DNA from: Mesobacillus subterraneus
GTDB lineage: Bacteria; Bacillota; Bacilli; Bacillales; Cytobacillaceae
Reading direction: 5' to 3'
NCBI RefSeq assembly: GCF_003937825.1
Contig: NZ_RSFW01000012.1
Location: 122,019-186,018, forward strand
Length of the DNA stretch: 64,000 bases
The position numbers and the translations under genes are program-made. A model generated the notes under the pieces. The model did not search any database and had not been told where the DNA came from. It was given only the letters and a program-made list of their open reading frames with translations. This document shows, piece after piece, positions 25,699 to 35,342 of the stretch (within the stretch, counting starts at the first letter, position 1; each line of letters starts with the position of its first letter).

Positions 25699-25745
25699 AA
25701 AAAACTGCAGACAAGCTCGATTTCCATCGGGTTTGCCTGCAGTCT
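25699..25745 (-). terminator. Terminator of spoVAF
   Basis: ACTGCAG and CTGCAGT sit at the base of a long imperfect hairpin whose inner arms CAAGCTCGAT/ATCGGGTTTG also pair; AAAAA on the plus strand gives a T run for the minus-strand gene. Confidence 0.75.
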
Positions 25746-25772
25746 GCATTCAGCACACTTGCTGCTTTTTAA

Positions 25773-27233
25773 TTAGCGGTCGGGATCCTGTGGTTTCAAA
25801 ATCCTCGGTCTCCGGTTTTTTAACGGAATTGGGGAACGTACGAGTACATCCCGGAATGCTCTCATATTGAACGGGATAAATGGCCATAAATATGGCACTC
25901 CAAAGGAATTCATTCTTGCAAGCATGATTATGAACAAGGTTATGCCAATCAGGAACCCATATAGATGGAAGGATGCTGTAAGTACGAGAAGGAATATCCT
26001 TACCAGCCTGTTCGCAAGACTCATTTCATAGCTTGGAGTAGCGAATGTGCCAATCGCGGCAATCGCAAGATAAAGGATGACCTCGTTTGTCAACAACCCG
26101 ACCTCGACTGCCACCTGTCCGATCATCAAGGCTGCCACAAGTCCAAGCGCGGTTGCCAATGATGTCGGAGTGTGGATGGCTGCCATCCTTAAGACATCTA
26201 TTCCCACCTCTATGATAAGAAACTGAAGAAACAGCGGGACCTGTCCCGGATCGTTGGGTCCAATATAGGAAAGTTTATCTGGAAGCAGTTCGGGCTTCAC
26301 AGCAAATAAATACCACAACGGAAGCAGGAAGAGAGAGGTCCAGACTGCAAGGAAACGGACCATCCGAAGGTAAGCACCTACGAGGGGTTTATTCCTGTAT
26401 TCCTCGGCATGCTGCAAGTGATGCCAGAAAGTGGTCGGCGTAATCATGACGCTTGGTGATCCATCGACAATGATGCACACATGTCCCTCATACAAATGAG
26501 TTGCCGCAGTGTCCGGCCGTTCTGTGTACCTTACTGTCGGAAATGGATTCCAATGACGTCCGCAAATAAATTCCTCGATCGTCTTTTCTCCCATCGGAAG
26601 GCCATCGGTATCGATTTTACTGATTGAATCCTTTATTTTCTTAACCATTTCCGGATCCGCAATGTCCTCTATATAACAGACGACGATATCTGTCTGCGAT
26701 CTTCTTCCTGCCTGCATGTATTCCATTCTTAATGTACGGTCGCGGATTCTCCTTCTTGTTAAGGCTGTATTGAAGACCAATGTTTCTACAAATCCGTCTC
26801 TCGATCCCCTTACAACCCTCTCCGTATCTGGTTCCTCCGGGCCGCGTACAGGGTAAGTCCTCGCGTCAATCAGGATGACTTCGGAAATCCCATCGACCAC
26901 AAGGGCAGTTGGGCCGGCGAGAACCATATCAACCACTTTGTCCAGGTCGTCCGTCGTTTCTACCTCAACATACGGAATATATCTCTTGACCATTTTTTTC
27001 AGTGTATCGGCATCAAGTGTTCCAGGCTCGAGCTTAGCGAGTAATTGCATGATATAGAGCATGATATCATCCTTCGCAAAACCATCAACAAGGAACAAGG
27101 CCATGTCCCGGCCTGCATACTGAACATCCATCTGAATGACATCGAAGCTTATTTCGGTTCCGAGCTCTCTTTTTAAAAACTCGACATTATCTTTCAGGTT
27201 CTCCTGTACGGGATGTTTCGTTCTATCTGTCAT
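25773..27233 (-). CDS. spoVAF: Stage V sporulation protein AF (GerA-family membrane protein)
   Basis: A GerA/SpoVAF-type protein, 486 residues against about 490 in B. subtilis. It has a cytoplasmic N-terminal domain (1-300) containing DVQYAGRDMALFLVDGF and RGPEEPDTERVVRGSRDGF, then about five membrane segments between 305 and 460, and a basic tail (PIPLKNRRPRILKPQ). SpoVAF works with the SpoVA channel in uptake or release of dipicolinate and speeds germination. In B. subtilis it lies at the end of the spoVA operon; here it is isolated between yqgQ and a gene of unknown function. A sigma-G promoter is expected but not clear. Confidence 0.85.
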   Translation of the reverse strand: MTDRTKHPVQENLKDNVEFLKRELGTEISFDVIQMDVQYAGRDMALFLVDGFAKDDIMLYIMQLLAKLEPGTLDADTLKKMVKRYIPYVEVETTDDLDKVVDMVLAGPTALVVDGISEVILIDARTYPVRGPEEPDTERVVRGSRDGFVETLVFNTALTRRRIRDRTLRMEYMQAGRRSQTDIVVCYIEDIADPEMVKKIKDSISKIDTDGLPMGEKTIEEFICGRHWNPFPTVRYTERPDTAATHLYEGHVCIIVDGSPSVMITPTTFWHHLQHAEEYRNKPLVGAYLRMVRFLAVWTSLFLLPLWYLFAVKPELLPDKLSYIGPNDPGQVPLFLQFLIIEVGIDVLRMAAIHTPTSLATALGLVAALMIGQVAVEVGLLTNEVILYLAIAAIGTFATPSYEMSLANRLVRIFLLVLTASFHLYGFLIGITLFIIMLARMNSFGVPYLWPFIPFNMRAFRDVLVRSPIPLKNRRPRILKPQDPDR

Positions 27234-27392
27234 ATTCTATTCAAACACCTTTCATTACAGCACTACCCATTATTTTCCTTTCTCCATCATAGCCAAATAA
27301 ACAGAAAAACATACTGGGAGGCATGGACAAAGGACAAGAGTCATATAGTGGTTATATCGACTAACCATTTGAAAGTAAAAAGGATGAGCTGA

Positions 27393-28274
27393 ATGAAGAA
27401 GTATTTATTTTTGAGCATCAGTGCCCTTGCAATAGCTGTTTCGGCATTATTAATCCAACTTCAAGTTGTCATGCCCTCTGAGGAAACCATTACCTTTTTC
27501 CCCTTGAATGATGCTGTTCAGTATAAGAGCGCGAGCACCACCTTGACGCTGGAGAAAAACAAGCATAATAACCTTCACAGTGTCGATTGGAAAGCCAGTT
27601 CCATCCTTGACAGAGAAGCATACTTAAGACAGGATATGGGGCTTTTATATGTAAATGGGATTTTGAAAGGAAAGGTTGGGAAATGGGAACAGGACACAGC
27701 GGATTTAGCACAGGAAGAAGTCATTTCAACCCGGGAAAGCGCCAGGTACGATGCCATTACCTTCCATTACTCTGAACTGCATGGTAACGGAGACAAAATT
27801 ACAAGCGCCCAAAGAATGTCAGATGATCTGCTGTATGTCATTGACTCACGATTCAGTCCATTGCAATCGTTCAGGGTTGCAAAAAGCAACCTGGAGAGGG
27901 ACTGGAAGCAGGTTTTGGATAAGGCAACTGGCAACAGGATTGCTAAAAGCCTCAGCAAAGCAGAAAAGAATTATGGAATCAACGCGGCCAATTATATTGC
28001 CATTCGCCTGAGTGAGGTCAGAAAATACGAAGATCAGCCTCTCCCCGGGTTTTCCCAGCAAGAAACGGACAATATCCTGGGTAGACTTTGGGAAGGTTTG
28101 TATAAGAACTATTATCTGGGCATAAAAAAAAGCAATGGCACTGTCACAGATCCGCTGGACAGTACCATACCATTGATTTTGATTGCGAAGGACAAGAGCC
28201 ATCTGCTGGTAGTTACGGAGACAAAGGATGGCGAAAGTATCGTCCTTAAGCAGCTTCTTCCAGGTAATACCTGA
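27393..28274 (+). CDS. Hypothetical exported or membrane-anchored protein
   Basis: I do not recognise this 293-residue protein. An N-terminal hydrophobic segment (4-22) without a lipobox suggests a membrane anchor or signal peptide. The rest is a soluble domain of mixed strands and helices rich in Lys, Asp and Ser, with LNDAVQYKSASTTLTLEKN near 37-55 and a helical stretch at 185-235. The ATG at 27393 follows AAAAAGGATGAG. Its last 29 bases overlap the end of yqgP on the other strand, so the two transcripts are complementary there and no terminator separates them. Next to spoVAF, a sporulation role is possible but unproven. Confidence 0.6.
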   Translation: MKKYLFLSISALAIAVSALLIQLQVVMPSEETITFFPLNDAVQYKSASTTLTLEKNKHNNLHSVDWKASSILDREAYLRQDMGLLYVNGILKGKVGKWEQDTADLAQEEVISTRESARYDAITFHYSELHGNGDKITSAQRMSDDLLYVIDSRFSPLQSFRVAKSNLERDWKQVLDKATGNRIAKSLSKAEKNYGINAANYIAIRLSEVRKYEDQPLPGFSQQETDNILGRLWEGLYKNYYLGIKKSNGTVTDPLDSTIPLILIAKDKSHLLVVTETKDGESIVLKQLLPGNT

Positions 28275-29793
28275 TCTGCTCGAGGGTCTTTTGATAGCTG
28301 TCCTGCCCGGGTTCAAGTTCGACGGCTTTCTCAGCATAGACTATCGCTTCGCTAAAGTTCTTTTCCTCAAAATAGATTAACGCAAGATTATAATAGGCTT
28401 CATGGAAACCCGGCTCCTTCTCGATGACACTATGAAGATGTTTTTTTGCATCACCAAGGCGGCCCAGCTTTATTTCGGTGTAGGATAGCAGGAATAACGT
28501 CTCGGCAGAAGGGTCTGCTCCTTCTGAATAGCCAGCCAGAACGTCATATGCCTGGTTAAACTCCTCCGCTTTTATATGCTGCTGGGCAAGAACCAAAACG
28601 GATCTTTCATCAACAAGTTCGGCCTTACCGCTGAACCCATATTGAAGGGAAAGAAAAATCACCGCAGCGGAGACAGCAAGAAAGGTCAATTGCAGCAGAG
28701 GCTTCTTCTTTTTTGGGAGATGCAATATCCCTGCTGCCGCAAAGCCTCCAATCAGTCCGCCAATATGTCCGGCATTGTCAATTCCAGGGATGGTAAAACC
28801 GAACGCCAGGTTAATGCCCAGTACGATGAGGATATTAAGCCCGAGTGTTCTCCAAAACAGCCTTGGATTCGTGACGCCGAAATAAAGCAATGCCCCGAAG
28901 CAGCCGAAGATTGCCCCGCTCGCTCCTGCAGACAGATTCGGGCTTAAGATGAAACTCGCCAGCACTCCGCTGAATCCTGCAACGATATAAATAAATAGAA
29001 ATCTAAAATTGCCATACAACCGTTCAACCATTGTACCTAAATAAAACAATGCCAGCGTATTCATGAACAGATGCAGCAAACCGATATGAATGAAGATCGG
29101 CGTAAAAAACCGCCACCATTCCCCTTCAAGAATAAGCGGGTTGAACTTCGCTCCAAACTTGATCAAGGTTGAAGTTTCTGTGCTCCCCCCTGCAGCTTCA
29201 AGAACCAGAAAAACAAGAACCTGAATGGCAATGAAAATATATGTGAAAAATGGCTTACCATACTGAAAGACTGATTGCTCCGCCTTTGCCCTTTCCGCTG
29301 CTGTATCCATTGCATTTTTCTTTACCAGCTCGATTTCTTCGTAAGAATAGTCATCCGCCGATTCCATCTCTATTGGCTCACCAAATTTGGTTCCCAGATC
29401 ACGTATCGCTTCAACAGCATTGGAACGGTAAACTAATAGTGAGTCAACGATTACTTTGCCATTATCGGTCTGTAATGGTTCAGCGAACCTGAACTCATAA
29501 TCATCCACAGGGGGATAGGCACTAAAGTATATGTTTAAAACCCTGAAGTCCCCTTTGGCAAGTTTTTTCCTGATACGCTCCCCGTTTTCTCCAGTCCTTT
29601 CAATGTCCCGCTGAAGCCAGTTGCTCCAGTCAAGATTATAATGAAGCAGACGAATCACCTGCGCATTTTTGTTTTCCGTTTTCTCAAGCCATAACTCTCC
29701 CTGATCCCTGGAAAGCTGCAGGATACGGTATTCCTTTTTTTCGATAAGGAACTCCGCGACCTTCCAAAACAAATACTCTTCCAAAAAAGCCAA
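28246..29793 (-). CDS. yqgP: Rhomboid-family intramembrane protease YqgP with TPR tail
   Basis: A serine protease that cuts membrane proteins; B. subtilis YqgP, also called GluP, cleaves the MgtE magnesium transporter with FtsH. The 515 residues hold a soluble N-terminal domain (1-175), a rhomboid core with about seven membrane helices (182-395), and two or three TPR units (about 405-510). The catalytic serine is S292 in GASGAIFG and the histidine is H343 in AGHIGG; EWWRFFTPIFIH and HLFMNT are also present. The dyad is intact. Its 3' end overlaps the convergent gene at 27393-28274. Confidence 0.93.
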   Translation of the reverse strand: MAFLEEYLFWKVAEFLIEKKEYRILQLSRDQGELWLEKTENKNAQVIRLLHYNLDWSNWLQRDIERTGENGERIRKKLAKGDFRVLNIYFSAYPPVDDYEFRFAEPLQTDNGKVIVDSLLVYRSNAVEAIRDLGTKFGEPIEMESADDYSYEEIELVKKNAMDTAAERAKAEQSVFQYGKPFFTYIFIAIQVLVFLVLEAAGGSTETSTLIKFGAKFNPLILEGEWWRFFTPIFIHIGLLHLFMNTLALFYLGTMVERLYGNFRFLFIYIVAGFSGVLASFILSPNLSAGASGAIFGCFGALLYFGVTNPRLFWRTLGLNILIVLGINLAFGFTIPGIDNAGHIGGLIGGFAAAGILHLPKKKKPLLQLTFLAVSAAVIFLSLQYGFSGKAELVDERSVLVLAQQHIKAEEFNQAYDVLAGYSEGADPSAETLFLLSYTEIKLGRLGDAKKHLHSVIEKEPGFHEAYYNLALIYFEEKNFSEAIVYAEKAVELEPGQDSYQKTLEQIRYYLEEAA

Positions 29794-29909
29794 CTTCTCC
29801 CCTACTTTCTTTCCTGATTCGGGCTTATCATCTATCCTTATTTTTTCCTCTATAAAAATATTATAAACTATAAGACCTTGCCCAAGACATTCAGAGCTCT
29901 CAAAAACAG

Positions 29910-29933
29910 AAAAAGACCTGTACAGGTCTTTTT
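29910..29933 (-). terminator. Terminator of yqgO
   Basis: AAAAAGACCTG and CAGGTCTTTTT pair with almost no loop; it overlaps the yqgO stop codon. Confidence 0.8.
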
Positions 29934-30129
29934 ACTGGAATTCAGAAGGTCCAGAGAACACAGATTGCATCATCCTGCTTCTTATGCCGGGAAGTCCCAT
30001 GATCGACCCCACAGCTACACGGCGGAAAAACCTGTTGCCCAGAAGCATGTTCATAAGCCGATACCTGTTTTCAAAAACAAAATAACTTGCAAGCCCAAGC
30101 ATGAAGATAGAAATTATTTTCCTGACCAT
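29932..30129 (-). CDS. yqgO: Small protein YqgO
   Basis: A 65-residue basic protein with one N-terminal membrane segment (about 4-19, KIISIFMLGLASYFVF) and a cytoplasmic tail rich in Arg and Met. It matches the size and place of B. subtilis YqgO between yqgP and yqgN; function unknown. The ATG at 30129 is six bases after GGAGGG; an ATG immediately after that Shine-Dalgarno is too close. Confidence 0.72.
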   Translation of the reverse strand: MVRKIISIFMLGLASYFVFENRYRLMNMLLGNRFFRRVAVGSIMGLPGIRSRMMQSVFSGPSEFQ

Positions 30130-30245
30130 ATACATCCCTCCACTTCTATTTTGAGAAAAAGGACATATTTTTATCCATTGCCGTAAAAAAAATCCACTCG
30201 TAAAAACGCATATATAATAGAAGAAAGCGGTTTCATTCGCTAGCC

Positions 30246-30276
30246 AAAAAGAGGAGCTGCCATTAGAGCAGCTCCA
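30246..30276 (-). terminator. Terminator of ldh
   Basis: On the minus strand GGAGCTGC and GCAGCTCC enclose an 8-base loop and lead into TCTTTTT. Confidence 0.88.
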
Positions 30277-30281
30277 GTCTA

Positions 30282-31262
<981 letters not shown>

Positions 31263-31267
31263 TTAGA

Positions 31268-31285
31268 TTGTACATTAATTCACAA
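31268..31285 (-). promoter_or_regulatory. Rex operator upstream of ldh
   Basis: On the minus strand the site reads TTGTGAATTAATGTACAA, compared with the Rex consensus TTGTGAA-N4-TTCACAA; the left arm is perfect and the right arm has 5 of 7. Rex represses fermentation genes when NADH/NAD is low. The position, just upstream of the Shine-Dalgarno region, suits repression. Confidence 0.75.
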
Positions 31286-31350
31286 ACTTTATGTATTACT
31301 TTTAAAAGCAGAAAACGTTATCATTCTAAACATTTTGTTACAAAGCCATT

Positions 31351-32139
31351 CTACAGGACCATATATACAATCATTCCCAAGATCGCGGCTGTAAAACATG
31401 ATAGGAAATTTACTGCATCATTATTGATGACTGCATACCCGGATACTTTCTCAGTGATTTTTGCACAATGGACTGTTTTTTCAGTATGCAACCCGCATTC
31501 AGCACATTTGAATCCCGCCTGGAAGTAGGCACCCATCAATGTATCAAGCGCCGTTCCCGCCATTCCCCCAAAAAAGATTCCAAAAACCCAGGCCGGCTCG
31601 ATTTCGAATAAAGAATAAGCAGACGTCGCAATCAACAGAGAAGCAGCGACAGAGGCAAGCGTGCCGAAGCCTGAGACTGCACCTGAGGTCCCGCGCGGCA
31701 CTCTTTTAAATGCTTTTACCGACATAGGCTGCTTCTTGCTTAAAACCCCAAGTTCAGAGGCCCAAGTGTCCGCATTGGCGCTTGCAAGCGCAATCGCAAA
31801 CATAATCAGCCAAATGAAGTTTGGTTCGATGAAGTTCGCCAGGCCGGCGATCGCACCTGTTCCTCCATTGGCTGCTACCTGCACCCAGTCTCTGGCGGAA
31901 CCTTTTTCATGAATCTCCCCAAGTTCCTCTTTCTTCTTTCGTTTATATCGTGAAAGCAAACTGGAGGTCAGAAAGAATATCCCCATCAACAACAAGCCGT
32001 TAATTCCGAAACCAATCCATACAAGGAGTCCTGTTACAAATGCGGCAAAAGCCCCCGATGTTTTTAAAAGCTTGAAATATACAGAGGCAGCTGCAATCAA
32101 CGCGATAAAGGCAACTGCTAAAAGCTGATCAGTCTCCAA
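31351..32139 (-). CDS. DUF92 family membrane protein
   Basis: An integral membrane protein of about 262 residues with six or seven hydrophobic segments. Family signatures are RDWVQVAANGG, SANADTWASELG and VPRGTSGAVSGFGT. Plant members (VTE6) make phytyl diphosphate from phytyl phosphate, and others are annotated as CTP-dependent prenol kinases, so a polyprenyl-phosphate role is possible. Near the C terminus CAECGL and a later cysteine may bind a metal. The best start is TTG at 32139, nine bases after AAGGGG, overlapping the end of yqgN by 11 bases. Confidence 0.8.
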   Translation of the reverse strand: METDQLLAVAFIALIAAASVYFKLLKTSGAFAAFVTGLLVWIGFGINGLLLMGIFFLTSSLLSRYKRKKKEELGEIHEKGSARDWVQVAANGGTGAIAGLANFIEPNFIWLIMFAIALASANADTWASELGVLSKKQPMSVKAFKRVPRGTSGAVSGFGTLASVAASLLIATSAYSLFEIEPAWVFGIFFGGMAGTALDTLMGAYFQAGFKCAECGLHTEKTVHCAKITEKVSGYAVINNDAVNFLSCFTAAILGMIVYMVL

Positions 32140-32698
32140 TAAGGATGACCCCTTCACTGCTAATAATTTTGCTTACGGGAATATCATGGCTTTCGATGGG
32201 AATGTCGGGCAAAAGCTGTTCCTTAAAGGCCAGGGATACAGTATTCCCTTGATAGTTTGCCAGAAATCGGTCATAGTATCCTCCGCCAAACCCAAGTCTA
32301 AAACCATTTTTTGAAAAAGCCAGTCCAGGGACAATTACAAGGTCTATATCTTCCGGCTTTATCTGATGGGTTTCTGAGACAATCGGCTCGTATAAACCAT
32401 AATAGACAGATTCCAGCTGTGAAAACCGCTTCAGCTCCCTGAAATCCAGCCCCCGTGACTTCGGTTCACATTTAGGAACGACCATCCTCTTTCCTTGCTC
32501 CCAGCCTTTCCTGATGATTTGAAGTGTGTCTACTTCCGGAGCTTTGGAAACAGTCACCGCAATCGTGGAAGCCTTCTGCCAATCCTCATCCTGAAATAAC
32601 TGCTGGGCAACCTGATAAGAGAAATCCTCATATAAAGGCAGGCTTAATTCAGATAATTTGGCTTTTACCGAATTACGCAGCTCTTTTTTCGCATCCAT
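32129..32698 (-). CDS. yqgN: 5-formyltetrahydrofolate cyclo-ligase YqgN
   Basis: Converts 5-formyl-THF and ATP to 5,10-methenyl-THF, recovering a storage folate that inhibits serine hydroxymethyltransferase and glycine metabolism. The protein is 189 residues with the family block VPGLAFSKNGFRLGFGGGYYDRFL (about 135-158), whose glycine-rich loop binds ATP, and VPKCEPKSRGLDF earlier. The ATG at 32698 follows GGGGGATAGAGG. It lies just upstream of, and is coupled to, the DUF92 gene. It complements the glycine cleavage genes of this window in one-carbon metabolism. Confidence 0.93.
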   Translation of the reverse strand: MDAKKELRNSVKAKLSELSLPLYEDFSYQVAQQLFQDEDWQKASTIAVTVSKAPEVDTLQIIRKGWEQGKRMVVPKCEPKSRGLDFRELKRFSQLESVYYGLYEPIVSETHQIKPEDIDLVIVPGLAFSKNGFRLGFGGGYYDRFLANYQGNTVSLAFKEQLLPDIPIESHDIPVSKIISSEGVILIGD

Positions 32699-32832
32699 CC
32701 TCTATCCCCCAAACTTTAATAAATATATGTTATGTATCAACAATACCATTCCTGGTTAAAACTGAAAAACTTTTCAGGGAAGAAACATCGCTGCCTTCTC
32801 CATGCAAGGGCAAAAAACAGGTTTTTTCCAAC

Positions 32833-32863
32833 AAAAAAAGCAGCTGGGAAAGCCCCGCTGCTT
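32833..32863 (-). terminator. Terminator of rpmG
   Basis: On the minus strand AAGCAGCGGGG and CCCAGCTGCTT pair and are followed by seven T, overlapping the rpmG stop. Confidence 0.85.
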
Positions 32864-33011
32864 ATTTTGTTTCACGATGTAAAGTTGAGCGCTTTTCTCT
32901 TGAGCAGTATTTCTTTAGCTCAAGACGGTCTGGGTTGTTACGCTTATTTTTTTTAGAAATATAGTTGCGCTCTCCGCATTCTGTGCAAGCTAATGTAATG
33001 TTTACACGCAT
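32862..33011 (-). CDS. rpmG: 50S ribosomal protein L33
   Basis: A 49-residue ribosomal protein reading [19 protein letters not shown] at the start and STLHRETK at the end. It carries C9 and C12 (first zinc knuckle pair) and C36; the fourth position of the usual four-cysteine set is not cysteine (KYCSREK). The ATG at 33011 follows GGAGGG. It matches B. subtilis rpmGA in place. Zinc-binding and zinc-free L33 paralogues are exchanged under zinc limitation in some bacteria, so the mixed pattern is of interest given zur and znu genes 20 kb away. Confidence 0.93.
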   Translation of the reverse strand: MRVNITLACTECGERNYISKKNKRNNPDRLELKKYCSREKRSTLHRETK

Positions 33012-33067
33012 GTATTTTCCCTCCAAACTATTCTAGCTAGTTTCGTGCATACGACTTTTCTATAATA

Positions 33068-33700
33068 TCATTTTTTGTCGGGAATTGCTAGTGTGTTTTT
33101 CAAAAGCATTGAATTCAAATTCACAACTGTACTTTTTTCTGTTCCTTCTATCATCCAGCAGCTGCTTTTTTGCGTTTCACGAGGGCCCATTTTCAAATCC
33201 AGTGAAAACAGGCTGGCGGCTGCTCCCTTCGCCATGGGCTGATAATTAAGCCTCCCTGAATCCCGGCAATTCCACAGGCGTTCCGTGCTGACATTCCAGA
33301 TTGGCTGCACAGTGCATTGCTTCATTCTGCCGTTGTTATTCATTCCATTTACGAGATAAATCTTTTTGTCTGCGAAATGGAAGATGACATCTTCATTTGG
33401 CGATACAAAGCTGAATTGATCTTTTGCAGTTTCAGCATGCCGCTGCATCAGGATCAATTTTGCTTCCTTCTCTTCCTGGGAATGGTTAGTAACATAGAGA
33501 TCGAAAAACTCCACCTTTGAATGTACATTTGCCTGTTTAATTTTTATCGATAGATCCTCACGCGGTAAAAGCTTTTCTGTCGTATTGCCCAGCCAATATA
33601 TTTTTCCATCGATCCAAATCCCGGGGCTGAAGATCAATGGTTTCATTCCAGGTTCGAAATCCCCTTCATTGTCTACATGGAGATAAGCATTTGTCTTCAT
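33068..33700 (-). CDS. Hypothetical protein of the DUF4912-GT4 operon
   Basis: A 210-residue protein I do not recognise. It begins MKTNAYLHVDNEGDFEPGMKP and has a beta-rich middle with YVTNHSQEEKEAKLILM, LVNGMNNNGRMKQCTV and SLDLKMGPRETQKSSCWM. There is no signal peptide or membrane segment. It looks like a beta-sandwich, perhaps carbohydrate-binding, but this is a guess. The ATG at 33700 overlaps the glycosyltransferase stop by 4 bases (ATGA) and is 10 bases after GGAGGG, so the two are translated together. Confidence 0.65.
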   Translation of the reverse strand: MKTNAYLHVDNEGDFEPGMKPLIFSPGIWIDGKIYWLGNTTEKLLPREDLSIKIKQANVHSKVEFFDLYVTNHSQEEKEAKLILMQRHAETAKDQFSFVSPNEDVIFHFADKKIYLVNGMNNNGRMKQCTVQPIWNVSTERLWNCRDSGRLNYQPMAKGAAASLFSLDLKMGPRETQKSSCWMIEGTEKSTVVNLNSMLLKNTLAIPDKK

Positions 33701-34899
33701 CTAATACCCTCCTTTTGGGCAAATGTTGTGATTGACCTACTATATAATGTATCAGTTGCCTTTGCATTGTGTTCCCAGCTGAATTTTTCCGTGATTCCTT
33801 TTTGGCCTGACTTGGCCATATGATGAGCCAACGAATGGTTTTGCTGAATCCACAATATCTTTTGTGCCAGATCTTTTTCATCCCCGGGTTCCATGTGAAA
33901 ACCAGTCTTTCCATCCTCGATCAATCCCTGCATTCCGCCTGTTCTTGATAAAATCGTTGGGACACCTGCCGCCAGAGCCTCTGCAGCCGCAAGCCCAAAT
34001 GGCTCATAACCACTTGCGAACACCGCGATATCCGCTCTTTTTAATAATGCTTGCCGAACTTCCTCACTTATGAAACCGATAAACTGGACAGAATCCTGAA
34101 GGCCCATTTCCCAGACTTTTCTCCTGTAGGTTTCCAGCAGCGGGCCATTTCCTGCAATGACGAAGCTTAATTCCGGTGCTTCTTGTTTTAAGAGATTGGC
34201 TGCCTCAATAATCGTCGCAAATCCTTTTTCTTTCACCATTCTTCCAATGGAGAAAACCACTTTTCGATCTTTCAAGAATGGAAATAGTTCTTCTATTACA
34301 AGTTTAGAGATATTCACTTCCTCAATTGCAGTCCCATTTGCTATGACCGATACCCTATCACTGGTCACATCCAGTAACCTCAAAACCTCATCCTTCATAA
34401 AATCGCTGCAAACGATGATTTCCTCAGCAGATCGGCATAACTCTTTTTCCTTTGAAAATACAAACTGCTGGAGATTTGTAAAAACCCCTTTATTCCGTCC
34501 GAATTCGGTCCCATGGATGGTTGCAATCAACGGTATGCCGAGCATTTTGCTCAAAAATCCACCAGCAGGCCCCGTCAACCAATCATGAGTGTGCACCACA
34601 TCGAAAGAAATGTGTCTGGAAATGGAAAGAGATTCTTCGATAATAGCTAAATTCAGGCCTCCAATCCATGCAAGAAAATCCGGATCCTCCTCATTAAGAG
34701 GAGCCACTCTATGAATATGGATTCCCTCCTGTTTTTCATAGTCGCTGGAATTTGACGGTTTTGCTGTCACGACATGGATTTCATTGTCTAACTTGCTAAG
34801 TTCAAGCGACAGCGCATGAACGTGTCTTGCAAGCCCGCCGACAATATGCGGCGGATACTCCCAGGAGAGCATCAGGATGTTTTTTGTATGCGCAATCAT
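33697..34899 (-). CDS. Family 4 glycosyltransferase
   Basis: A GT-B glycosyltransferase of 400 residues, starch-synthase/GT4-like. The N-terminal domain opens MLSWEYPPHIVGGLARHVH, with the glycine-rich loop seen in glycogen synthases and related enzymes, and has DVVHTHDWLTGPAG. The C-terminal domain carries VFSIGRMVKEKGF and the donor-binding EX7E-type motif GYEPFGLAAAEALAAG near 315-330. It is the middle gene of three, overlapping both neighbours by 4 bases. B. subtilis has a putative glycosyltransferase, yqgM, at this site. A role in making or extending an alpha-glucan or a surface sugar is inference. Confidence 0.85.
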   Translation of the reverse strand: MIAHTKNILMLSWEYPPHIVGGLARHVHALSLELSKLDNEIHVVTAKPSNSSDYEKQEGIHIHRVAPLNEEDPDFLAWIGGLNLAIIEESLSISRHISFDVVHTHDWLTGPAGGFLSKMLGIPLIATIHGTEFGRNKGVFTNLQQFVFSKEKELCRSAEEIIVCSDFMKDEVLRLLDVTSDRVSVIANGTAIEEVNISKLVIEELFPFLKDRKVVFSIGRMVKEKGFATIIEAANLLKQEAPELSFVIAGNGPLLETYRRKVWEMGLQDSVQFIGFISEEVRQALLKRADIAVFASGYEPFGLAAAEALAAGVPTILSRTGGMQGLIEDGKTGFHMEPGDEKDLAQKILWIQQNHSLAHHMAKSGQKGITEKFSWEHNAKATDTLYSRSITTFAQKEGIR

Positions 34900-35342
34900 T
34901 TCCTGCTGCTCCCTTCAAGGTCCTCATAATAGGTATAGGTGCTTACCTTTCCCACCCATCCAGGAACTCCCTGCGGTCCAGAAGCAATGTGAGCTGACCC
35001 GGGATTTTGCATAATGGGATTTGACCTTAACAGCGGAAAAAATTGATTTCCGGCGCGATACATCCCCAGTTCAACCAGGAAATTGCAATCTGGTTTTATT
35101 CCCTTAAACAGCCAGCTTTTGACCTCCGGACGGATAAACACTTCCTGGAGCAACTTATTGGAGGTGCGATCATAAAGGCGCAAGATCAATCCAGGCTGCT
35201 CGTCTTCCAGATTGAAATAATGGCTCACGAAACGGATTTTATCGTCAAGGAGCTGCCAGTAGACATAAAGTTTCCCAGGTGAAAGAATTTTGGCAACCAA
35301 ATGATCCTTAATCTTCTTCGTATTAAAGCTTCCTTTCGTCAC
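34896..35342 (-). CDS. DUF4912 domain protein
   Basis: A protein of about 148 residues with the DUF4912 signature: LYVYWQLLDDKI, LRLYDRTSNKL and a beta-sandwich ending FLVELGMYRAGNQFFPLLRSN. The best start is GTG at 35342, four to six bases after GGGGGTG; a TTG six codons upstream has no ribosome site. DUF4912 genes in Firmicutes commonly sit beside GT4 and GH57 or branching-enzyme genes, suggesting a carbohydrate-binding partner. It is the first gene of the three-gene operon, and its stop overlaps the glycosyltransferase start (ATGA). Confidence 0.78.
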   Translation of the reverse strand: MTKGSFNTKKIKDHLVAKILSPGKLYVYWQLLDDKIRFVSHYFNLEDEQPGLILRLYDRTSNKLLQEVFIRPEVKSWLFKGIKPDCNFLVELGMYRAGNQFFPLLRSNPIMQNPGSAHIASGPQGVPGWVGKVSTYTYYEDLEGSSRK

